Positions 22,391-34,145 of a stretch of DNA of 64,000 bases are shown piece by piece (position 1 is the first letter of the stretch; every line of letters begins with the position of its first letter). The position numbers were made by a program, and so were the translations under genes. Source of the stretch: Mya arenaria (Eukaryota; Mollusca; Bivalvia; Myida; Myidae); assembly GCF_026914265.1 (NCBI RefSeq), contig NC_069135.1, positions 32,532,756 through 32,596,755 on the forward strand, given 5' to 3'. The notes under the pieces are model-generated. The model was not told the origin of the DNA. It made no database searches and saw nothing but the letters and a program-made list of their open reading frames with translations.

Positions 22391-25300
22391 ATGGTAAGCC
22401 TTTTAATGTGCCTTGAATTTTAATTAAATGATTATTCTCTAGCGATTACAGTTTAAGATTTTGGTCATTTGGAGTGGGTGGGGTGATGTACCGGTTGTTT
22501 TACTTTTAACAGCTTCTGTATGTACTGAAATCATATTCATGTTTGAAATAAAACAAAAAAAAACTATACTATAGGGATATAAGTGAATCGCCAATTTCTA
22601 TACATTCTGATAACCGTTGGTGTCATATTTTCAAGAAAACTTGAATCCTGCAGTGGAGTTAAGCCATAGAGAAAAAAAACTCTTTGAAAATCCACATATG
22701 CCTAGAAATCAAGTCTAAGCCCTCTACCATATACTTGATTTCTGGTTATTTAATTAGGATCATGAATATTACAAAATATGTATGCTATCATTATAAATAA
22801 AAGAAGTTATCATTGCTGTCTATTAAATAAATGTATGCTTAATGACAGATTATTTGGGTCACGGACACTACGGACCATGGACATTACGGACCAGACATTA
22901 CGGACCAGATTTAGGGACATTACGGACCAGATTTAGGGACATTACGGACCATCTTCAAAAACTTACGGACCATGATTTATAATGTTTTTAAACATTTTTT
23001 TTTAATTTATTCACTCATTTGTCTTAAATTTGTTAATAAATACTTTAATATAATTGCTCAGTATGACAATTATCTTTAATGTAACTGAAAAATCCCATGA
23101 AATTCCAATGTTAAACATCAATGCATTTTTAATAATGTGAATAATAACGAACGAAATATGTGTTTATCTTATAATTGTAAATGTGAATATTAATGTTTTC
23201 ATATGTGATCGATTGCTTTCTGAAATAAACTTTCGATCGTCACATTTGTTTGTTTTCCGTTTCATCTGTTTTAATTGAAAGGTTCAGTGAAAGTGCGCAT
23301 TCACAATGGGTTTTCACACATTTATGATTGCCAATTAAAGGTTGTCAGTATAATGTTTGTTTCTTTTGTAATATACCGCCGATAATTACGGGTACAATTA
23401 TAACTAATAAACACTATTTAAGGCAACAGAAATTGCCAGTTTTAAACATCAGTTTGCAAGAATTGCAACAAACACTGATATGTTCTTATATATTACTGTT
23501 TTGGAAAATATTTCTGCTCGATTTATTTTGGGAAATAAACTGTTTTGGAAAATATTTCTTCTGTTGCTTTTAACTGATTTTACTGCCAATCTTTCAAATT
23601 TGGTCATTATTTTTCAAATAATTGTTATAAATACATAGGTCTTTAACACCTTTTGGAATTTCACAAGATTTTATATTGAACCATTGATCTATTCGAACTT
23701 CATGGGATTTTTCACAGTTATATGGAAGATATAACGTCACACTGAGCACTCATATTCAAGTATTTATTAACAAATTAAAAACTAATGAGTGAATAATTTA
23801 AAAAAAAATATATGTTTAAATCATGGTCCGTAAGATTCCGAACATGGTCCGTAATGTCCCTAAATCTGGTCTGTAGTGTCCCTAAATCTGGTCCGTAATG
23901 TCTGGTCCGTAATGTCCATGGTCCGTAGTGTCCGTGACCCGTAACAGATGTACATGTATCAACATTTTATTATTAATGTTTTATCATGTCATTGCCAAAC
24001 AAATATGTTTAACATTTTTTATTTAAATATAAATAAAAGGAATACCATTGATATTTTTCTAAAAAAACACGGAAGAAGCAAATATGCTAAGTTATATCAG
24101 GCCTGTTTTCATCAGTTTCTAAAGCTGATATTTGTAAAACAATGCAAAAATTCCCTATTCAAGGGTATAGGTATTTAATACAGCTTTAGAAACTGATGAA
24201 AACAGGCCTGATATAACTTAGCATATTTGCTTCTTTCGTTTTTTTTTAGAAAAATATCAATGGTATTCCTTTTATTTATATTTAAATACATCATTTTGCA
24301 TTTTTACCGGGTAATATCCTAAAAATAGCAGAGGAAAAACCCTGTTGGTGTTTCAGATATACTGTGATAAGTGCTGCTGGGATGGAAGAGCAATCCTTGC
24401 TTTTTGCGTCTATGGAGAGTACCTGTCCTGGTATATCAACTATGCTAAAATATCCATTATTATCAATCCATGGTAAAATACAAACATCATTATTAATAAT
24501 AACACATGTACATGTTACTTTAAATTGCAGGTGTCGGTGCTCAATTCCATAGACACAGCTCATGAAGACATGATTGTATGTATGCATTTACACAAAACAT
24601 TTTAACAGTGTTCTTTCTTTATAAAGAAATAGGTTTTTTTATCAGTTACTGGAATTTTGTGAGAGGGGAAAGGTATATTAATGGAAAAAATGGCCAAGGA
24701 ATTAATAATAATTTTGATTCTCGTTCATATACTTGAGGTACAATAAGAAGGTTATCTTTAAATGCCTTTGTTGTCAGATGATGATTCTGTTTTGTAAAAT
24801 TACGTATGAAAGCTCTTAACTTCAGACTATTAACACATGTAAAAATGTTTTTTTACTTTGAATTTTGCATCAGAAACAGTAGACTATACTTTAAAATAAA
24901 TATAAATGACTTTGGAAACAATCTCAAAAGGTGTCCTATTTCAGCATGATGCCCAGCTAGACTACTACGGTACAAAACTGGCCACCTGCTCCTCTGACAG
25001 GTCTATCAAGGTGTTTGACGTGAAAGGAGGACAGCAGAGGCTCATCATAGACCTTAGAGGGTAAATTGATAAATATGACTTACGATTTGTTGATTGCAAT
25101 GATTTGATTGAGGTATAAGTAGTTGGATAATAAGAGATTTGCTTAATGATCTGTTGTAAATTTTTGATCAGTCAAAGGTAGATGACATCTTTGAATGATT
25201 CTTGAAGACCAAAAGTTTGCCTCCTGTGGCTGTGATAGAAATGTTCATCCTCTTACTGGAATAACTAACCATCATTGTTCTATTTTTCTCTACAGCCACG

Positions 25301-28300
25301 AAGGTAAGGTATGTTAGCTGGCCTGGACCCACTCTATTTACAGCTTTGTGGTTGTCTCATGTGACTAAGACTGAAAGGTCATCATCTTTTTGAACCAACT
25401 AATAATCTTTGTTCTTTTCTCTCCTACAGCCATGAAGGTCCTGTATGGCAGCTGGCCTGGGCCCACCCTATGTACGGCTCCCTGATTGCCTCCTGTGGCT
25501 ATGACAGGAAGGTCATTCTCTGGAAGGAGACTAATGGAACATGGGGAAAACTGTATGAATACTCCAACCATGACTCATCAGGTTTGTGCTGTATTTTAGC
25601 TGTCTGCTTTTTCAAAGAAAATTTGTTGAGGCATTGTCATGTTGCAATCTTTACTAAGTCACCAGCATCATTGTTATTAGCATAGTCATTATAGTAATGC
25701 TTAAGCTGGTCATAGATCATGAAGTTCAAATTACTTGCATATAAATAGGAGACTGGGTACAAATATTCACAAAAATAAAATAAATGTTTAGCAAGTTCCA
25801 TCAATCTGGCTGTAATCATACAAAAAATAGAGCTTTTCAATTTGGAAATCTGTTTCATAGATACTTCATATTTAGAAAAAATATCAACATACTTAAAAAC
25901 AATGTTTAATTATTTTTTTTACCCTTGACTGATTTACAACTTTCACCTATTTTCCAGTGAACTCTGTCTGTTTTGCCCCCCATGAGCTGGGCCTGGTGTT
26001 GGCCTGTGGCAGTTCAGATGGCTCAATCTCCATCCTCTCAAGCACAGGTAAGTAACGCAGATTAAAAAATAAAATAATTTTATTTTTTATTTGATTAGCT
26101 TGTCTTTTGTTTTAAAAAAAAGCATGTCGAGGTCATTTGATAGCCTTAGGTGTCATAGTCTCTGTTGTGCATTTTTTTTAAGTCTGTCCTTTTCTTGTTC
26201 CAGATATTCAAATGAAACTTGATAAACATGAGGCCAGAGAAAATGTATGCATTAAAAGCAAGGCCCATTCCTCTGGCTTGACCAGTTATTTGGCCCCTTT
26301 TTAAATGAAAAAAGCAACACTCAGACAAGTGTTGGCATTTGCTTTTGTGAAGAAATTTGTGGAGCCATTTTAAAAGCAGTACAAAAGGTACAAATGTTTG
26401 TTTTTACAGGCCTGTTACTCAGAGGTTAAGAGCGGAAATCTAGGGACCCATGCTTCATTTTTGCATTTAACATACAAGTTTGTGTTAGTATTGGTTTTGG
26501 GGTGTAAGATTGAAATTACAATACCTAACAGTTAAATGTAACTCAATAATTTGCTGTTTCTTTATTGATTCAACTTGTATTGTATTCTTTTCTTTTCAGG
26601 TGATGGATGTTGGGATGCAAAGAAGATAAAAAATGCACACACAGTATGTTAAATAAATTAATTACTTCTTGGCCTCTGACTTAAATCATGTAATATAGCC
26701 TACTAAAGGCATTAATACCCCATTTCAGTCAGTAAATAATTCATGCTCAGGGCTATACCAGTAAAACATATAACCCACGGGGGGAAGGCTGTTTTCGCCA
26801 ATATGGACCAAAAAAGGGTAAATTTGTTTTCTCCAGGGGGGTGGCATAATTTGAAAGTGCCTTCTCCCCCGGGTTATATGTTTAAATGGAATAGCCCTCA
26901 GAATATGTGTGAGGTTGTAAGTTTTGACTTGACTACTTTGAATGTAATAGCAGATATTTTGTGAAGAATTCGGAACTTACTCTGTATGTTATTTGTTTTG
27001 TTACTTTGACCTTTGCAAAGTTGATAGAATATTGTGGTTTAAAAATTTGTACCATTATTTCCAGATTGGGTGTAATGCAGTAAGTTGGGCGCCAGCTCTA
27101 GCCCCTAACGCCCTCCTAGACCAGTCAGGGCGGCCTACACTTGTGAAGAAACTCGTATCAGGAGGATGCGACAACCTAGTCAAGATATGGAGGTAGGGAG
27201 AGTTGCAGTTTATCAGAATTGTAGATGTTTGTGTATTTATACATGTAGCTTCACACACATATACACAAATGTTGCATTTTAATTAAGAAGTAATTTGCCG
27301 TTTTTCTTTGTAAGCTTTTACTAGTAGGCCCAGTGCCACTCATGTCAGATACTTTCATGTTGCTACCACACATGTTAGTCTAAACCTGTACAATATACAC
27401 ATTCTTTGATGATGAAGTGCACAAAAAGAACTCCACTCATACTCCATAAATTTGTGTTTTGAAACCTCTCTATTATTATATCTTGTTGCCAAACTTAGAA
27501 ATTGAAAAAGTGATGTATTTGATTTAAAAACCTTGGCAAAATTCTTCTTAATCTTTTGGAAATCAGTTCTCTTTTTTATATACATAAGCATATTTTATAT
27601 AATGATTAAATCAGCTTAATTTCCTGGAATTTTGAAGCATACATTTATGTAAGCATGGTATAAAATTTAAAAAAGGCTGCTCTATATACCGGTACATTAT
27701 GTTATGCAGACAATAGTGTAACTGAACATTGATCTGATCATATGAGATAGGATAAAGAGTTCCAGAAGGTTAATTGATATGGATGCAAATTATATTTTGC
27801 CACTTTATAATTAGATAATATTGGGTAAAACCTTAATGGTCTATTAAGAAGGGTGGAGTGACTGAAGCAAGTTAGCCAGTATAGTCATTAAGATTATACA
27901 TAGTTTGCTTTAACTGACTTACTAGTAAATTATCACATGTTTTACAACAGGCAGCTTATGACATCATTCTGTATTTAATTGTAAAGCTGCAAGTCTTAAT
28001 GATAAAGGGTGGCAGTTATTGTCAATATGGGATCTCATTGGCTGGAAATGTAGATTACAGTCTTAGGGATGCTTATTTACATGTACTTTACTAATGTTTC
28101 TACAGGGAAGAGGAGGGTGAATGGCAGGAGGAGCAAAAGATGGAGGGTCATAGTGATTGGGTCAGGGATGTAGCATGGGCCCCCTCCATAGGCTTGCCCA
28201 AGAGCATCATAGCTAGCTGTTCACAGGTAGGTGTCCCTTGGTGTACTACATACACTGTGCAGTGATTGGGGTAGGGATGTAGCGTGGGTCCCCTCCATAG

Positions 28301-30982
28301 GCCTGCCCATGAGCATCATAGCTAGCTGTTCACAGGTAGGTGACCCTAGGTGTACTATACTCTACAGTGATTAGGTAAGGTATGTAGCATGGGTCGCCTC
28401 CATAGGCCTGGCCAAGAGCATCATAGCCAGCTGTTCATATGTAGATGACCCTTGGTGTAATAGATGTGGTGTGTAAATAATGTACAGTGTCTGACTGAGG
28501 AAGTTCATCCTTCTTTGTTATAAGAAACCAGTGTGAGTGGGGGATTGTATATGGATTATGCCTTTTAGTTTTGGTTCTCATTTATTCATTGCCATGATAT
28601 TTTCTGTAACGTTTTCCATTTGCACCCATATTTCCTATCTTGCATTTACTTGCTTGACAAGGGTTATAATGAGTGTAAGATAGTAGTTTCTTCTATGGGT
28701 AAAAGTTATCTTTATAAATCGGTCAAAATAGAGAAAAGTATGTTTAAATCAGTAATTGCTTGAAGAATACAGTATGTATACCTTGGTATATATTTTTTTA
28801 TCTTCTGAATATTTATGCTCACTTCATGCATGTAACATTTTTGCAGGACTGTCGCGTGATAATCTGGACAAATGACGGCATAAGTAACTCATGGAACTCG
28901 GCAGTACTCAACAAGTTCAAGGACGTGGTATGGCACCTCAGCTGGTCCATAACTGGGAACATCCTCGCGGTGTCAGGGGGAGATAACAAGGTACGACCCT
29001 TAAAATTAAAGGCCTAATTTAAGCCTTCTATAATTGACCCCCCCCCCCCAAATCAGGGTATAGCACACCACCTCTGTGTACTGATCTTAATCTACTTGCC
29101 TTGATCTCTCTTATCAGATCTTCAATCTGAGCATCCTGCTGTGCAGATTTGGAGGTTTTATTATAATATTGGATTCTAAATGGCCCTAAGCCAATAAATC
29201 AATATACAGGAAATTGGCCCCTATCGTGACACCAGTGTATTTAGCAAAAGATGCACAGTAGGGGAATATCATGCCAAACATTCCTTAAACTGGGCCTTTA
29301 AATGGTGCATATAGCATAGAGTGGTCATTAATTTCAGGTATAGCAAATTGTGCACTGGTGAAACGTATTTTGGGCTTGCTCAATATGTCAATTTACATAA
29401 CCAGGCAAAGTCTGTGATCAAAAAGTGGAGTAAGGTTTTGAACTTGTTAATCTGAAATCAAATGTCAAGGTCATACTGAGGTAAAGACATATTATATAAG
29501 ATATAGTATTATAACTGTTGAGAGATCAGTTACTCATCACTATCATACTTAAAGGAGGGTTGGAGGCCCACTATAAGTACTTTTTTATGTCACCTAAGAA
29601 TGGCCCCTGGACTCCAGCCAGAACATGAAACTGAGACTGATGCATTTTGAAGTCAAGTTAAGCAGTATGTTGTTTTTTCTCATAGAGGAAATAGCCAGTA
29701 TTCTTTTGCATTATATATTTGGATTTAGTCTAATAGCGCAAAGTTACAAATTGCGTACTCATTTTTTCTGCTTTAATATCAGATTTATTAATAAGTTATA
29801 AAACATGTGTCTCAAATTTATTCTCCTAATACTGATGTTTGCAAAAAGGTTGAAGAAAAACGTCTCAAATAGTAAAGTAACTGACCAGCTATACCTGTTC
29901 TGCATAAATTCACTTATTTTTTTCCAAATTTAAGGAAATGCCACCCTTAGTTACTATAATAAAATAAGGCCAGTGGGAGGGGACCCTTCCCTCGAGACAT
30001 GCCTTATGAAATTTCTGGCAGAAACAGTGGAATTGTTTTGTTCATGTATGTAATGTTCCATTATTACACATTTTCTCCTAAAAGAAGCCATGAGGTTTAA
30101 TTGAATTCCTCATATTGTATCTTAGAGAAGAAAGCCCAAGAGTACTTAAAAGCCAGCTTAAGATAGTAGACACTTCAGCGTACATAGAAAATAAAATACT
30201 GATGGTTTTTTTATCACGAAAATCAATCCGAAATTATTTCTCCTGGCCATTCTCTGTGACTACAATCCCTTAAGTATAGTAGATATTCAACCAGAGATCT
30301 TGCTTTTGTGTTAAAAAAGGCTAAGATTTATTTGGGTTCGATTGAGGAAGGAAAATGCAATGACAAAGGCATAACCAAGGAAGCAAAATGTAGGAAAAAA
30401 ATGCAGAGATATCATTCTGGTTCCAATAATACTGACAGTTAACAATGCAATTTTGTAATGTGAAAACTACCATTGTGTTTAAGGCTAGCTGAAACTTATT
30501 TGTTCAGGGCTATTCCATTTAAACATATAGCCCCCCGGTGGGAAGGCACTTTTATATTATGCCACCCCCCTACAGAAGCAAATTTACCTTTGGGGGGTCC
30601 AAATTAACGAAAAAAGACACCCACCTATATTACCCACCTACTATTCAAATAATTGCCTTCCCCCCGGGGGTTATATTTTTTACTGGTTAGCCCTAAGGAC
30701 CAGAGAATTGATATAGCAATAAATTAAGGGTAAACAATTCTGCTGTGCTTGAATTTTCAGAGGCTCAAGGTATTTCCCTGGGAGTTCGAGCCAGCAGGGT
30801 TCGACTGAATATCTTTTGCATTTGGCAGGAGAAGATAATATTCAGCTGTATTAATTATGATCATTGATCTATTTCAGACAAGCTTATGGAAGGAAACATT
30901 AGAGGGACAATGGGTGTGTATCAGCGACGTGAAAAAGGGCCAGGGGGCAGTAGGGGACGGGCAGCCAGCTAGGAACTTATGA
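22391..30982 (+). CDS. SEC13: SEC13 WD40 protein, complete, 10 exons, 315 aa
   Basis: Beta-propeller scaffold shared by the COPII outer coat (with Sec31), the Nup107/Y complex of the nuclear pore and the GATOR2 regulator of TORC1. Coding exons: 22391-22393, 24531-24575, 24945-25060, 25430-25581, 25958-26047, 26600-26643, 27065-27192, 28106-28226, 28847-28990, 30878-30982. The joined length is 948 nt, all phases agree and all introns are GT-AG. The protein starts [20 protein letters not shown] and keeps the usual order of WD-type blades (for example [35 protein letters not shown]). Its length is close to the roughly 320 aa of vertebrate SEC13, which has six blades and borrows a seventh from its partner. 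The first coding exon is just the ATG, followed by gtaagc. Introns 3 and 8 carry decayed copies of exons 4 and 8, and intron 1 carries two large inverted repeats. Confidence 0.95.
22856..23940. mobile_element. Foldback element, 1.1 kb, in SEC13 intron 1
   Basis: The left arm begins GGGTCACGGACACTACGGAC; the right arm ends GTCCGTAGTGTCCGTGACCC, an exact inverse. Both arms carry tandem units of 'attacggaccagatttaggg' type, about 22 bp, then continue inverted through AT-rich sequence to about 23110 on the left and 23690 on the right. The arms are about 250 bp, around a core of some 550 bp with no coding potential. ACAGAT occurs just outside each end but not directly abutting, so the target duplication is uncertain. 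It would form a long hairpin in the SEC13 pre-mRNA. Confidence 0.88.
24020..24287. repeat. Nearly perfect 107-bp inverted repeat in SEC13 intron 1
   Basis: The left arm 24020-24127 and right arm 24181-24287 are almost exact reverse complements; the visible differences are confined mainly to the A/T run near aaaaaacacgg. The loop is 53 nt. The ends read TATTTAAATATAAATA. The high arm identity suggests a young insertion or gene conversion. The hairpin lies about 240 bp before exon 2. It may be a MITE; a hairpin RNA is possible but unsupported. Confidence 0.9.
25213..25390 (+). pseudogene. Decayed tandem copies of SEC13 exon 4 and its acceptor
   Basis: Copy B starts at 25296 after ttctctacag and aligns with true exon 4 (25430) over about 90 bp, offset 134 bp: ccacgaaggt, agctggcctggacccac, ggtcatcatc. 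Before it, 25216-25255 (tttgcctcctgtggctgtga) matches the exon 4 interior ATTGCCTCCTGTGGCTATGA, a leftover of a third copy. The unit spans intron end plus exon start. Both copies have lost the frame. Confidence 0.85.
26749..26897 (+). mobile_element. Short MITE with TIR AGGGCTATNCCA, copy in SEC13 intron 6
   Basis: The left end AGGGCTATACCAGTAAAACA, then tataaccc, mirrors the right end gggttatatg, then TTTAAATGGAATAGCCCT. The core contains ccggggg/ggggaaggc motifs. Another copy is at 30506-30694 and a fragment at about 52367-52391. Confidence 0.75.
28261..28450 (+). pseudogene. Two decayed tandem copies of SEC13 exon 8 with donor
   Basis: True exon 8 plus flank (28152-28260) is followed by copies starting at 28261 and 28366 (periods 109 and 105 bp). 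Copy 2 still reads [20 protein letters not shown] without a stop and keeps the donor cacag|gtaggt. Copy 3 has AGT GAT TAG, a stop, and a changed donor region (catatgtag). The copies include the 3' half of the exon and about 30 bp of intron but not the natural acceptor. Splicing of copy 2 from the nearby AG would put TGA in frame. Confidence 0.9.
30506..30694 (+). mobile_element. Short MITE with TIR AGGGCTATNCCA, copy in SEC13 intron 9
   Basis: The left end AGGGCTATTCCATTTAAACA and the right end 'ttactggttagccct' match the copy at 26749-26897, with the same GC-rich blocks ('ccccccggtgggaaggc', 'ccttccccccgggggttat'). Confidence 0.75.
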
Positions 30983-31300
30983 TTGGACAATGAATGGATA
31001 TGAACTGTGTATATGTTTTCTTTGTACATGATTGTGGAGTGGACAAATACAGTGTACAGATCAACCAGATTGTTTCTCGGGACTCTGAACTGATACTTCA
31101 GTTATTGTGTCAAATGGATTATGACTCAGTAGGAATAAAGAAACGGATGCTGTTTGTGTCAGATTGAAAAAAAGGAATAAGTTTCTATAGATCTACCCAA
31201 AACTATAATTATGTATCATTTGGTCCACAAGAGGAGTTGGAACCTTTGTGTTTTATCATAACGTACACATGGTATGCTTGTTTTATATTCAATGTGCGTA
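30983..31300 (+). other. SEC13 3' UTR
   Basis: Sequence after the SEC13 stop. The canonical AATAAA at 31134-31139 probably ends the transcript near 31155. No coding feature is seen in the remainder. Confidence 0.6.
31134..31139 (+). terminator. Polyadenylation signal of SEC13
   Basis: AATAAA about 150 bp after the stop codon, in the sense of the gene. Confidence 0.6.
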
Positions 31301-31558
31301 TTGTTCCGAACTTGGTTAATGTTAACATCATTGATAACATCATTTTCTTTAACTTTCAAATCTGTATTGCTCTGGAAAGTTAATGGATACAAGTGTGATC
31401 TGCAGTATTTCTAACTAGATTTGTGACAACTGTTTCAACTGTTCTTGTTTTATTCAAATATGAATATATAACCATATCATATAAAATTTTACTTTTTGAA
31501 GTTAACAAAGATGCTATAAATTACATTGTTAACTTTAACAAAGTTCTGAACAGTCTGC
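31299..31558 (+). mobile_element. MITE family with TIR GGCYCGATTGTTCAGA, copy 2 (diverged)
   Basis: Same internal order as 20442-20701: attgttc-gaac, gttaac blocks, atctgcagtatttctaac, and an end aacaaagttctgaaca. The terminal bases are worn. Confidence 0.7.
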
Positions 31559-31803
31559 TCATTGATAATTTGTTTTCTGATAAATATTAAGTTGAGGTTC
31601 TTGGGGTCATGATCGGTATAAGCATTGTGTAAAAAATTAATTTTCGGCTTTTGTTTAAAAAATGTTCGAGATATATACACGATATTACCAGCATGTGTAT
31701 CAGATACTGTCAATGCTAATGACTCTTGCTTTAAATATAGTCACGTTATATTTTATATGCTGCTTATTATTGACTGATAAAGCAAGTAATGTTGGCATCC
31801 ATT

Positions 31804-32165
31804 TTAAAGCTGCACTCTCACAGATTAACCGTTTTTACAACTTTTTTATTTTTTGTCTTGGAAAGAGCAAAATTTTGCGTATATATCTGCAAACCAATGA
31901 TATAAGATTGCTGACAAAAAATCAGATCGTAGATTTTCATATTTCCGTTCGAAAATTAATGTTTAATGGCTTAAACCGTTACTAACGTTTTAAGAAAAAT
32001 GCACAAAACATCAATTTTTGAACTTAAGTTTAAAATCTGCGATCTAATTTTTTGTCAGCAGTCTTAAATAACTGGTTTCCATGGATTTTCGCAAAAATTG
32101 GCTTGTTCCAAGACAAAAAATAAAAAAGTTGTCAAACCGTTCAATCTGTGAGAGTGCAGCTTTAA
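31804..32165 (+). mobile_element. Palindromic TTAA MITE, copy 2
   Basis: Full-length, TTAA at both ends, TTAAAGCTGCACTCTCACAG to CTGTGAGAGTGCAGCTTTAA, with the central accgttactaacg block. See 21133-21497 for the family. Confidence 0.9.
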
Positions 32166-32302
32166 TGTTTATCATTGTACACAATAGAACTGGGCCCTGT
32201 TTAAATACGTATTAAAATATTGTAAGATCATTTATCATGTAGATTCTGCCCATAACATTACTGGTGTCCCCAAGCTCTTTTAAGCAGAGTAAGGTTTACA
32301 AC

Positions 32303-32560
32303 TTAGATATGGTTGTCTGGTTAGCGCAGTGGTTAGCGCACTCGCTTCTCACCAAGGCCACCTGGGTTCGATTCCCAGCCTGGGCGCCTGTGAGTTTGGT
32401 TAGTGGTCACCAAGCCGGACAAGTGGGTTTTCTACGGGTACTCCGGTTACCCAAGAACACAACCACGCTCTCGCGCAACATCGTGCCAACGAGAGTGACT
32501 AAGTATAAGCTATCATAGCTTCCTTCACAATCGTTGTTAAATATATAATGGTTAAAGTAA
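32303..32560 (+). mobile_element. tRNA-derived SINE
   Basis: The head is tRNA-like: A-box-like TAGCGCAGTGG at about 32324, anticodon-arm-like cgcttctcaccaaggc, B box GGTTCGATTCC at about 32366. The body contains gtgggttttctacgggtact, then ccggtt, which recalls a conserved SINE domain of many animals (recall only). The tail ends in AT-rich sequence. The aminoacyl stem does not pair well enough for a working tRNA. Confidence 0.85.
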
Positions 32561-33049
32561 CTAAGATATCTTATTTAAACAGGTTCCTGATCCCTATCTG
32601 AGAATTTCATGGATTATAATGAAAGACCTCATTTCTTAATAAAACATTTGGTTATGATGGTGTATGTCAATTTAAGTATTGATATAATTGTTGCATTATG
32701 ATGAGAAAATAAATGAAATTCAACACATGAGTCCAACTTATCTTATACTTAAGACATTGGAGTTGAGTCGAAGACAAATGGATTGGAAGTATGGCAAAAC
32801 TTAACTTAGCATTTGGAATGCTATGGCTTCATTTACTTAACACTGTTTACTAAGGAAGGCCTGTCAAGCACTAATGCCTGACACTTGCACTTGTAAACAC
32901 ACATGTGCTCGTATAACATAAGCTATATAAAGTATAACCATACTTCTATTATAGTTGAGTCCAAATTTGGTTTATACTTATTTGTTTCAGCTTGGTTGTA
33001 AGGACAGTCAGCAGAAAAACAAATAGTGGTGTCCATTTTAGAGGTATAA
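32561..33049. other. AT-rich spacer
   Basis: No exon, inverted repeat or tandem repeat that I can support. Confidence 0.4.
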
Positions 33050-34145
33050 AAAAGTTCCCATGATGGGGATCAAACCCACAACCTCTTGGGTGAGAGGCAT
33101 ACACCTATTCCATTAGACAATTCTCACCCTGGTGGGGATCAAACCCACAACCTCTTGGGTGAGATGCGTACACCTTTACCACTAGATTTTCTCACCCTGG
33201 TGAGGATCAAACCCACAACCTCTTGGGTGAGAGGCAGACACCTTTACCACTAGACAACTCTCACCCTGGTGGGGATCAAACCCACAACCTCTTGGGTGAG
33301 AGGCAGACACCTTTACCACTAGTTCACTCTCACCCTGGTGGGGATCAAACCCACAGCCTCTTGGGTGAGAGGCATACACCTATTCCACTAGACAACTCTC
33401 ACCCTGGTGGGGATCAAACCAACAAACTCTTGGGTGAGAGGCATACACCTATTCCACTAGACAACTCTCACCCTGGTGGGGATCAAACCCACAACCTCTT
33501 GACTAAGAGGCATACAGTTTTACCACTAGATAACTTTAACTCTGGTGGGGAGCAAACCCACAACCTCTTGACTGAGAGGCATACAGTTTTACCACTAGAT
33601 CACTTTAACTCTGGTGCGGAGCAAACCCACAACCTCTTGACTGAGAGGCATACAGTTTTACCACTAGATAACTCTGGTGAGGAGCAAACCCACAACCTCT
33701 TGACTGAGAGGCATACAGTTTTACCACTAGATAACTTTAACTCTGGTGCGGAGCAAACCCATAACCTCTTGACTGAGAGGCATACAGTTTTACCACTAGA
33801 TAACTTTAACTCTGGTGGGGATCAAACCCACAACCTCTTGACTGAGAGGCATACAGTTTTACCACTAGATAACTTTAACTCTGGTGGGGAGCAAACCCAC
33901 AACCTCTTGACTGAGAGGCATACAGTTTTACCACTAGATAACTCTGGTGGGGAGCAAACCCACAACCTCTTGACTGAGAGGCATACAGATTTACCACTAG
34001 ATCACTTTAACTCTGGTGGGGAGCAAACCCACAACCTCTTGACTGAGAGGCAAAAAGTTTAACCACTAGAGCACTCTAACCCTGGTGGGAATTAAACCTG
34101 CAACCTCTTGAGTGAGAGGCATATACCTTTACCGCTCGGCAAACC
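33050..34145 (-). repeat. Tandem array of about 16 tRNA-like 69-bp units
   Basis: Period 69 bp, with a few 60-bp units. On the minus strand each unit reads like a tRNA body: tctagtggtaaaggtg (A box-like), CCTCTCACCCAAGAGG (arm), then gtgggtttgatccccac (T arm with a B-box-like core). Two subfamilies are segregated: 'gggtgag' units at 33050-33480 and 'gactgag' units at 33480-34070. On the plus strand the period is a multiple of three, so a 279-codon open frame runs through it; I regard that as a by-product. Transcription by RNA polymerase III is possible but unproven. Confidence 0.88.

Noticed and set aside
28261..28335. Second copy of SEC13 exon 8 as a working alternative exon
   Set aside because: The natural acceptor and exon start are not included; splicing from the nearest AG gives an immediate in-frame TGA.
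32303..32400. Functional tRNA gene
   Set aside because: A- and B-box motifs are present, but the acceptor stem does not pair and a SINE body follows directly.
33223..34062. 279-codon open frame with 23-residue repeats
   Set aside because: The 69-bp period is a multiple of three, so the frame is kept by arithmetic. The reverse strand is tRNA-like, which explains the sequence better.
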